Positions 9,942 through 15,000 of a DNA stretch of 15,000 nt are shown one piece after another. The notes under the pieces are model-generated. The model had not been told where the DNA came from and did not search any database. It worked only from the letters and a program-made list of their open reading frames with translations. Position 1 is the first letter of the stretch, and the number at the start of each line of letters is the position of its first letter. The stretch comes from Rhodococcus qingshengii JCM 15477. GTDB taxonomy: Bacteria; Actinomycetota; Actinomycetes; Mycobacteriales; Mycobacteriaceae. The translations under genes and the position numbers were made by a program. The stretch covers positions 585,001 through 600,000 of the forward strand of contig NZ_CP096563.1 of NCBI RefSeq assembly GCF_023221595.1. Direction: 5' to 3'.

Positions 9942-11519
9942 TCAGGCCTCCAATCGGACGGCGCCGAGGTCGTAGGAGTTGATTGGGGTCAGTGAAACAT
10001 TTTGTACACGAGTGCGTTTCGCAAGGAGTGCGTTGGGTACGAAGCTCCACAGGCAAGGCCAGGTGTTCCAGATGTCTTGTTGTGCGGCGTCGAGTAGAGC
10101 GGCGCGCTTGGTCGGGTCTGGTTCACTGGATGCGGCTTGGATCTTCGCGGTGATTTCGGGGAAGACGTACCCGTGATAGGTGTCGCGAGTTGCTTCCTTC
10201 TCCGCTGTGCCGGCGTACATCCCCTGCAACGTGGTCAGTGCAAGTCCGGTCTGGTTGCCGTAGCCGTTGCCCAGCACATCCCAGTCGCCGGTCTTGCCCT
10301 GGCGCCAGGACGAGATGTCACCGCCCGGTTCGAACTGCTGGAGTTTGACGCGTACTCCCACGGCCTTCATCATTTCGAGTACCGATTCCATCACCGAGAC
10401 GTCGTTGGTGAACTCTCCGGTTTCCCAGATGAAGGTGAGTTCGAGGTCGTCGGCACCTTCGGCCTCGAGCATTTGCCGCGCTTTCCGTGGATCATATTGG
10501 TAAGTACCGGTTTTTACGGCTCCGTCCAAGGTCGACGGTGCGGGGCCGGTGGCCGGGACTGCGGAACCGATCAGCACGTCCCGAGCGAGTGACTCACCGT
10601 CGATGGCATACGTGAGAGCTTCTCGGACACGCGGATTGGACAGTGGGTGATCGGCGGGCTTGCGGAAGTTGAAGAACAGTTGGTTGATGCGTGTGCTCGG
10701 TACTGTGTCCACCTGGACACCAGGCAGATCGGCGAGTTGTTCGGCGGAATCGGGACTGATCGAGTCGATGACGTCGACCTCGCCGCTCCGAAGCGCGACG
10801 ACGCGGCCGGCCTCTTCGGGAATGAAGCGGACCTGAACACGACGAACGCCGGGGGCCGGGCCCCAGTAGTTGTCATTGGCGACAAGTGTGTAATCGCCGG
10901 TGCCCCGGTTCGATTCGCTGACGACGAACGGTCCCGACCCGATTCCGCTCTGCAGTTCGTTGGGTTCGTTGGCAGCGGCCGGGGTGATCAAGATGTTGGA
11001 CATGAGCGAGTCCAGAACCGGCACCGGGGAATTCGTCCGAAGGATGAAGGTGCGATCGTCGATGGGGACGACCGTCGGCCACTCGGGGAACTGCGGTGCG
11101 ACAAACGATCCGCTGACCTGCTGGTACATCTGCATTGCCGTCGTGACGTCGTCGATCAGCACAGGTGTGCCGTCGGAGTAACGGATGCCCTCGCGGAGTC
11201 GAACCGTCCACTCGGTCGGGCCGGTCGATTCGAACCTGTCAGCGAGAACGAGTTGCGGTGTCAGATTGTCGCCGATCCGGGTGAGACCTTGTCTGACGCC
11301 ACGTTGAGCCGTGACTGCTGCGTCGAATTGATTGAGTTTGTTGTCGAGGCTGACGAGCGAGCGGTTGAGCCCGAGCACCAGGGTGTCCTGTGTCGGTTTC
11401 CCGGTAGGGCCGGCGCACGCGGCAGTCGTGCCCAGAAGCGTTGCGCCACCGATCAGCCCGGTGAACTGCAGAAAGGATCGCCGGGAGAGCTGTGGTGTTC
11501 GCAAACGAGTATTGGTCAT
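9942..11519 (-). CDS. Extracellular solute-binding protein, family 5, predicted Tat lipoprotein
   Basis: The 525-residue product captures the substrate outside the membrane and hands it to the permeases; its length fits family 5 (DppA/OppA/NikA type). The N terminus has a twin-arginine signal, SRRSFLQFTG with Arg13-Arg14. A hydrophobic stretch follows, then TTAAC with Cys35 as the likely lipidation site. The -3 residue is Thr instead of the usual Leu, so the lipobox is weaker than normal. Family features include EWTVRLREGIRYSDGTPV, DDV and RVREALTYAID. The start at 11519 has AAAGG 7 nt upstream and puts the twin arginines at a normal distance; an earlier ATG at 11585 has no such support. It is the first gene of the operon. 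Family 5 proteins bind peptides, nickel, opines or oligosaccharides, so the family does not give the substrate. Confidence 0.95.
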   Translation of the reverse strand: MTNTRLRTPQLSRRSFLQFTGLIGGATLLGTTAACAGPTGKPTQDTLVLGLNRSLVSLDNKLNQFDAAVTAQRGVRQGLTRIGDNLTPQLVLADRFESTGPTEWTVRLREGIRYSDGTPVLIDDVTTAMQMYQQVSGSFVAPQFPEWPTVVPIDDRTFILRTNSPVPVLDSLMSNILITPAAANEPNELQSGIGSGPFVVSESNRGTGDYTLVANDNYWGPAPGVRRVQVRFIPEEAGRVVALRSGEVDVIDSISPDSAEQLADLPGVQVDTVPSTRINQLFFNFRKPADHPLSNPRVREALTYAIDGESLARDVLIGSAVPATGPAPSTLDGAVKTGTYQYDPRKARQMLEAEGADDLELTFIWETGEFTNDVSVMESVLEMMKAVGVRVKLQQFEPGGDISSWRQGKTGDWDVLGNGYGNQTGLALTTLQGMYAGTAEKEATRDTYHGYVFPEITAKIQAASSEPDPTKRAALLDAAQQDIWNTWPCLWSFVPNALLAKRTRVQNVSLTPINSYDLGAVRLEA

Positions 11520-11616
11520 CGGTGACCTTTCGATCCTGACGGGGCAGCGTGGGGGCGACGCTCCGAGCGGACTGTTGGTGAACAATCGCGTCGGGCTCTC
11601 GCTTGTAACTCAGCTC

Positions 11617-11645
11617 ACAATGGCACTGTTGCGCACTTCGCGCAA
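11617..11645 (-). promoter_or_regulatory. Predicted promoter of the transporter-reductase-aldolase operon
   Basis: On the minus strand a -35 hexamer TTGCGC (11645-11640) is followed after 17 nt by CATTGT (11622-11617). This would start transcription near 11610, about 90 nt before the binding-protein ATG. The -35 hexamer is one arm of the inverted repeat at 11629-11645, so a bound repressor would block it. The -10 match is only partial (A, T and final T of TATAAT). Confidence 0.35.
11629..11645. promoter_or_regulatory. Operator I: shared inverted repeat in the divergent control region
   Basis: TTGCGCACTTCGCGCAA is a perfect inverted repeat with 6-bp arms and a 5-bp centre. A near copy (15 of 17 bases) lies 32 bp to the right. 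Its two arms coincide with the predicted -35 hexamers of both divergent promoters. The likely binder is the DeoR-family protein encoded at 14012; this is inferred from proximity. Confidence 0.55.
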
Positions 11646-11657
11646 GTCCCGTAACTT
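11629..11657 (+). promoter_or_regulatory. Predicted promoter of the kinase-PdxA2/regulator operon
   Basis: TTGCGC (11629-11634), a 17-nt spacer and TAACTT (11652-11657) form a sigma-70-like promoter. Transcription would begin near 11664, giving a leader of about 68 nt before the ATG at 11732. Inverted repeats overlap the -35, the start point and the leader, the usual arrangement for repression. Confidence 0.45.
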
Positions 11658-11660
11658 CGA

Positions 11661-11677
11661 TTGCGTACTTCGCGCAT
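11661..11677. promoter_or_regulatory. Operator II: near copy of operator I
   Basis: TTGCGTACTTCGCGCAT matches operator I at 15 of 17 positions, with a centre-to-centre distance of 32 bp, about three helical turns. It covers the predicted plus-strand transcription start, so occupancy there would repress the kinase operon. Confidence 0.5.
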
Positions 11678-11680
11678 CGG

Positions 11681-11696
11681 TTGCGATGCTGTGCAA
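11681..11696. promoter_or_regulatory. Operator III: weaker third inverted repeat
   Basis: TTGCGATGCTGTGCAA has TTGC and GCAA as inverted arms and shares TTGCG with operators I and II, but its spacer is one base shorter. It lies in the leader of the kinase gene. It could be a weak third binding site or coincidence. Confidence 0.35.
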
Positions 11697-11731
11697 ACTC
11701 GATTCAGACCGAAAGGGGGTCGAGGAATTCG

Positions 11732-13984
11732 ATGAAACCACTGGTAATCATCGCTGATGATCTTTCCGGAGCAGCGGAGTCGGCCGCAGGATTTCTGCTC
11801 CGCAGTTCGGGCATATCGCTTCGGCTCGGCCCAGATGCGCCCGACGGATCAGGAGTGACGGTTTTCGATCTGCACTCACGGCGATCCGACCCCGCCAGAG
11901 CCTCTCGGGACGTGAGATCAGTTCTGCAATCGTCTGACGGCTCCGAGATCGTCAAGAAGATCGATTCCCTGCTCAGGGGCAACATAGCAGCGGAGGTTGG
12001 AGAACTCTCCCGCGACGGATCCCCGGTCATCGTCGCCGCCGGACTGCCCAGACAAGGGCGCACGGTGCAAGACGGCGTGGTGTTGGTCGATGGGGTTGCG
12101 TTGCACTCCACCGACCTGTGGCGCGCGGAGTCGAAGCCGACTCCTCGGTCGATTGCAGAGGCGCTCGGCCCGTCGGCAATCACTTCTGGCGTATCGCTGG
12201 ATGACATTCGCTCCGGTCGTTTGATCCAGGTTCTTGCGTCGATCTCAGAAGCCGGGTCGGTGGCGATCTGCGACGTCGAGACCGAGAGTGATCTGGAACT
12301 GATTGTGGCTGCAGCACAGGAGGTTCGGGGTTCTCGATTGGTAGGAACCTCGGCGCTCGCGATGGCAGTGGCACGACGAAGAACCGTGCAGTCACCCGTC
12401 GCGTGCCCATCTCTTCGTGATTCTCGATTTACCTTGGTCGTCGTGGGGACGGCGGATGCGTCTGCCGGGGACCAAGTGGCATTGCTTCGGGATTCAGGGG
12501 CGCATCATATCGAAGTGAACAGTGCTGAGCTGCTGGCGCATTCGGTCGATCCGCTTCCGATTCTGAACGCACTGGTTCGCGGAAACGTCGTGGTTTCGGT
12601 AAGTGGACCTGTCGTGCCTGCAGAATCCGTCCACCTCGTTTCGGCTCTCGCCGATCTGATCGCTGCCGTCGATGCAGGATTCTCCCACGACGAGTACCCG
12701 ATCGACCTGGTACTTACCGGTGGCGAAACCGCGCGCAGCGTTCTCGACCGCCTGCGGATCGACACGCTGTCACCGATTTACGAAATCGAACACGGCGCCG
12801 TACTTTCCGTCGATCGCACCGGACGGTACATCGTCACGCGGCCAGGCAGTTTCGGGAATGCACACAGTCTTTTCTCCATAACGAAGTTTCTCGCGCACCC
12901 CACCCCGGTCGCCGCTCCGGACAGTCCACCTTCAGTTACTCCTTCAGACAACGAGGTCAATCCCATGTCAATCGAATCCACTCCACTGCCGCTGATCGCT
13001 GTCACGATGGGCGACGGCGCCGGCGTCGGACCGGAAGTGATCGTCCCCGCACTCCTCGACGCCGAAACGAGAAAGCGTTGCCGCCCTGTTGTTGTCGGCG
13101 ACGCGAAGCGTTTGCGATTGGCTGCCACGGTGCTCGGAATCGACGTCGACGTGGTCGCGATCGAGGAGATCAAGGATGCTGAATTCATCGATGGACGGAT
13201 CAACGTCATCGACCTGGACTTGCTACCCGAGGATCTCGCCTGGGGTGAACTGTCGGCAGTCGCGGGAGATGCGGCCTATCAATATATCCGCGTCGCAAGC
13301 GAACTCGCCGTACGCGGTGAAGTCCAGTCGATCTGCACGGCGCCGCTGAACAAGGAAGCGCTGCATGCGGCAGGACACATCTATCCCGGACACACGGAAT
13401 TGCTTGCGCACCTGACCGGTACCGAGGAGGTGTCGATGATGTTGTCGACCCCCAAGCTCAAGGTGATTCACGTGACCACTCACATCGGACTGCTCGATGC
13501 AGTTGCCAGGATCGAGCCCGGCCTGGTCGAGAGGACCATTCGTCGAGGTCACGAAGCTTTGGTGCGCACGGGCAATCCATCTCCGAAAATCGGCGTGTGC
13601 GGGATCAACCCGCATGCGGGGGAGAACGGGCTTTTCGGGTACGGAGAGGAAGAGCAGAAGATCATTCCCGCCGTTGAACTCTTGAAGGCAGAAGGAATCG
13701 ACGTCCACGGCCCACTGCCGGCGGACACGGCATTCTTCCTCGCTGGACGTGGGGACTACGACTTGATCGTTGCGATGTACCACGATCAGGGGCACGGCCC
13801 GGTCAAGGTTCTCGGGATCGAGGCCGGCGTCAACATCACCGTCGGGTTACCTGTCATCCGTACCTCCGTCGATCACGGAACCGCTTTCGACATTGCAGGT
13901 AAGGGCATTGCCGAGGCCGGTAGTATGGTCGAAGCGCTGCGGCAGGCGGCCGAATTGGCAACCAGCACATTCGTTTCCAAGTAA
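11732..13984 (+). CDS. Bifunctional four-carbon acid sugar kinase / PdxA2-type 4-phosphate dehydrogenase
   Basis: The 750-residue product joins two enzymes that are normally separate. Residues 1-388 are a DUF1537 kinase, which phosphorylates tetronic acids at C4. Visible kinase motifs are IADDLSG (7-13), KKIDSLLRGN (75-84), GLPRQGRTVQDG (104-115), LVLTGGETA (326-334) and PGSFGN (371-376). A Pro/Ala-rich linker (about 389-411) leads into a complete PdxA-type dehydrogenase (412-750). This has MGDGAGVGPE, PGHTELL with His554, and the three metal-binding histidines His584 (TTHIGL), His628 (NPHAGENG) and His684 (MYHDQGHGP). In PdxA2 enzymes this half oxidises 4-phospho-D-threonate or -erythronate, with decarboxylation to dihydroxyacetone phosphate. 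The start at 11732 follows GAGGA by 5 nt; the frame opens at 11681, but the upstream codons overlap the operators. An internal ATG at 12965 has its own GAGG. The gene is divergent from the transporter operon. Confidence 0.93.
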   Translation: MKPLVIIADDLSGAAESAAGFLLRSSGISLRLGPDAPDGSGVTVFDLHSRRSDPARASRDVRSVLQSSDGSEIVKKIDSLLRGNIAAEVGELSRDGSPVIVAAGLPRQGRTVQDGVVLVDGVALHSTDLWRAESKPTPRSIAEALGPSAITSGVSLDDIRSGRLIQVLASISEAGSVAICDVETESDLELIVAAAQEVRGSRLVGTSALAMAVARRRTVQSPVACPSLRDSRFTLVVVGTADASAGDQVALLRDSGAHHIEVNSAELLAHSVDPLPILNALVRGNVVVSVSGPVVPAESVHLVSALADLIAAVDAGFSHDEYPIDLVLTGGETARSVLDRLRIDTLSPIYEIEHGAVLSVDRTGRYIVTRPGSFGNAHSLFSITKFLAHPTPVAAPDSPPSVTPSDNEVNPMSIESTPLPLIAVTMGDGAGVGPEVIVPALLDAETRKRCRPVVVGDAKRLRLAATVLGIDVDVVAIEEIKDAEFIDGRINVIDLDLLPEDLAWGELSAVAGDAAYQYIRVASELAVRGEVQSICTAPLNKEALHAAGHIYPGHTELLAHLTGTEEVSMMLSTPKLKVIHVTTHIGLLDAVARIEPGLVERTIRRGHEALVRTGNPSPKIGVCGINPHAGENGLFGYGEEEQKIIPAVELLKAEGIDVHGPLPADTAFFLAGRGDYDLIVAMYHDQGHGPVKVLGIEAGVNITVGLPVIRTSVDHGTAFDIAGKGIAEAGSMVEALRQAAELATSTFVSK
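12953..12967 (+). promoter_or_regulatory. Internal ribosome-binding site and start codon at the domain junction
   Basis: GAGG (12953-12956) stands 8 nt before an in-frame ATG (12965) that begins exactly where a stand-alone PdxA protein would begin (MSIESTPLPLIAVTMGDG). This could allow separate production of a 339-residue dehydrogenase alongside the fusion. It may instead be a relic of two once-separate genes. Only the sequence arrangement is seen; use of the start is inferred. Confidence 0.45.
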
Positions 13985-14011
13985 GAACCACGGTTTGTAG
14001 GGGGAGGAGCG

Positions 14012-14779
14012 ATGGCCATCCGGGAGTCGGAGGCGAGGCGGTCGGAGATTGCGAGGCTCGCTCGCACCAGCGGTCTGGCCAGTGTCGAGGATCTGTCTGC
14101 CCAATTCGGGGTGACTGCATCCACGATTCGTCGCGACCTGAGTCAGTTGACTGCCCAGGGAGTAATTGCTCGAACGTACGGCGGGGCGATTGCTCTCAAC
14201 CCTCATCCGGAATCCTCCTTGCGTCAACGCGCAATGGAGGGATTCGACGCCAAACGGGGCATCGCCGAATGGGCTGCTGAGCAGGTTCGGCCCGGGGAAA
14301 CCGTACTTCTTGATGCAGGTACCACCGTCGGAGCGATGGGAGAGTTCTTACGTCACGTGACGAATTTGACGGTGATCGCTGCAGGGCTGACGGCGCTCAA
14401 GGCGTTAGCCGACGCTGATGGCGTTCGAGTCGAATGTCTCGGCGGGACGCTGCGGCAGCTCAGTCAAGGATTCGTCGGGCCACTGGCGGAAGCGTCGCTG
14501 CAGCGGGTGTCGTTTGACAAGGCATTCCTCGGTGCCGATGCAGTTACGGCTGACCTGGGTATTTGTGAAGCTGAGCTCGATCAGACCCGGCTCAAGGAAA
14601 TGATGATCGAACGTGCCGGCGAGGTCTACATCCTCGCCCACTCCGCCAAGCTCGGTGAACGTCCTTTCCATGCGTGGGCGCCGATACCGCCGGGGGCCGT
14701 GCTGGTTACCGATGCTGCAGTAGACGCAAAGCAAGTCGCGTTGTTTGAGGATGCAGGTATCCGAGTCCAAGTGGTGTGA
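14012..14779 (+). CDS. DeoR-family transcriptional regulator
   Basis: The 255-residue product is a sugar-metabolism regulator of the DeoR/GlpR type. An N-terminal winged helix-turn-helix (about residues 8-59) contains SVEDLSAQFGVTASTIRRDL and the wing GVIARTYGGA. The C-terminal effector domain shows LLDAGTTVGAMGEFL (99-113), GADAV (174-178) and LAHSAKLG (208-215, Lys213). These sit where family members bind phosphorylated sugars. A strong site, GGGGGAGGAG, ends 2 nt before the ATG. The gene follows the kinase-PdxA2 stop by 27 nt, so they are probably cotranscribed and the regulator would be autoregulated. It is the best candidate to bind the inverted repeats at 11629-11696. A phosphorylated four-carbon acid or dihydroxyacetone phosphate could be the inducer, but this is a guess. 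Confidence 0.94.
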   Translation: MAIRESEARRSEIARLARTSGLASVEDLSAQFGVTASTIRRDLSQLTAQGVIARTYGGAIALNPHPESSLRQRAMEGFDAKRGIAEWAAEQVRPGETVLLDAGTTVGAMGEFLRHVTNLTVIAAGLTALKALADADGVRVECLGGTLRQLSQGFVGPLAEASLQRVSFDKAFLGADAVTADLGICEAELDQTRLKEMMIERAGEVYILAHSAKLGERPFHAWAPIPPGAVLVTDAAVDAKQVALFEDAGIRVQVV

Positions 14780-14942
14780 GTTCCCGCTGCGTGCCGATCC
14801 GGGCACGGTGTCCGGCGTCACATGATGTCCGAATTCGTGAAAATCGACTGAAATGGGCAATCTTGCTGGGGAAATGGATACCTCTGAGTCTCTGACCTGT
14901 GGATTTGTCAAAGACTTCGGCGGACGCGTAACTTATTCCAAG

Positions 14943-15000
14943 TCAGAGCGACACGGACACCGACTCCCGCTTCACGGCGAGTGACACGAGGTTGTACGAA
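14943..15000 (-). CDS. Possible 3' end of a convergent gene, cut by the window edge
   Basis: On the minus strand the last 18 codons before a TGA at 14945-14943 read SYNLVSLAVKRESVSVSL. Seventeen of the 18 codons end in G or C, as expected for real coding sequence here. Nothing in this tail identifies a family. The gene would converge on the DeoR gene with 163 nt between them. I see no convincing terminator hairpin in that gap; a 5-bp stem, GTGCC/GGCAC at about 14792-14807, has no T-run. Confidence 0.35.
   Translation of the reverse strand, partial: SYNLVSLAVKRESVSVSL

Noticed and set aside
11681..11731. Earlier start of the kinase-PdxA2 gene
   Set aside because: It would place the start codon inside predicted operator III and next to the transcription start. 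GAGGA before 11732 and the kinase N terminus (MKPLVIIADD) fit the later start.
12965..13984. Vitamin B6 biosynthesis gene pdxA
   Set aside because: Fusion to a DUF1537 kinase and linkage with a sugar regulator and transporter point to the catabolic PdxA2 type.
14405..14911. A 168-codon minus-strand open frame overlapping the DeoR gene
   Set aside because: It is antisense to a well-supported regulator and has no family features. The coding-like tail at the edge is in a different frame.

Overview
The window looks like a chromosomal segment of a moderately GC-rich actinobacterium, most likely a Rhodococcus-type member of the Nocardiaceae. This rests on the 23S/5S rRNA sequence (including the extra helix 54a insertion of high-GC Gram-positives) and on actinobacterial codon use. 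The genus is an inference from remembered rRNA sequence, not a search result.

Layout: (1) 1-2711 is the 3' end of an rRNA operon: a 23S rRNA lacking its 5' third, a spacer with three hairpins, a 5S rRNA and a strong palindromic terminator. (2) 2712-3042 is a gene-free gap with two diverged copies of an intergenic repeat spaced 96 nt apart. (3) 3043-4467 (+) is an NAD-type aldehyde dehydrogenase that ends at a 16-bp hairpin placed to serve both converging transcription units. (4) 11519 down to 4531 (-) is a tightly packed seven-gene operon: a Tat-type solute-binding lipoprotein, two permeases and two ATPases of the dipeptide/oligopeptide ABC family, an aldo/keto reductase and an HpcH/HpaI-family aldolase. 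(5) 11520-11731 is a divergent control region with three TTGCG-containing inverted repeats; one supplies the -35 hexamers of both divergent promoters. (6) 11732-13984 (+) is a single 750-codon gene that fuses a four-carbon acid sugar kinase (DUF1537) to a PdxA2-type 4-phospho-tetronate dehydrogenase. It is followed after 27 nt by a DeoR-family regulator (14012-14779). (7) The right edge holds the possible 3' end of a convergent gene.

Parts 4-6 read as one catabolic regulon. A substrate is imported by the ABC transporter, then processed by the reductase and aldolase. A four-carbon acid (D-threonate or D-erythronate class) is phosphorylated and then oxidised by the bifunctional kinase-dehydrogenase, probably giving dihydroxyacetone phosphate. 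The DeoR protein would control both arms through the shared operators. The actual substrate cannot be read from the sequence. The most unusual points are the in-frame kinase-PdxA2 fusion with its own internal ribosome-binding site, the symmetric shared operator/promoter, and the pairing of these enzymes with a dipeptide-type transporter.
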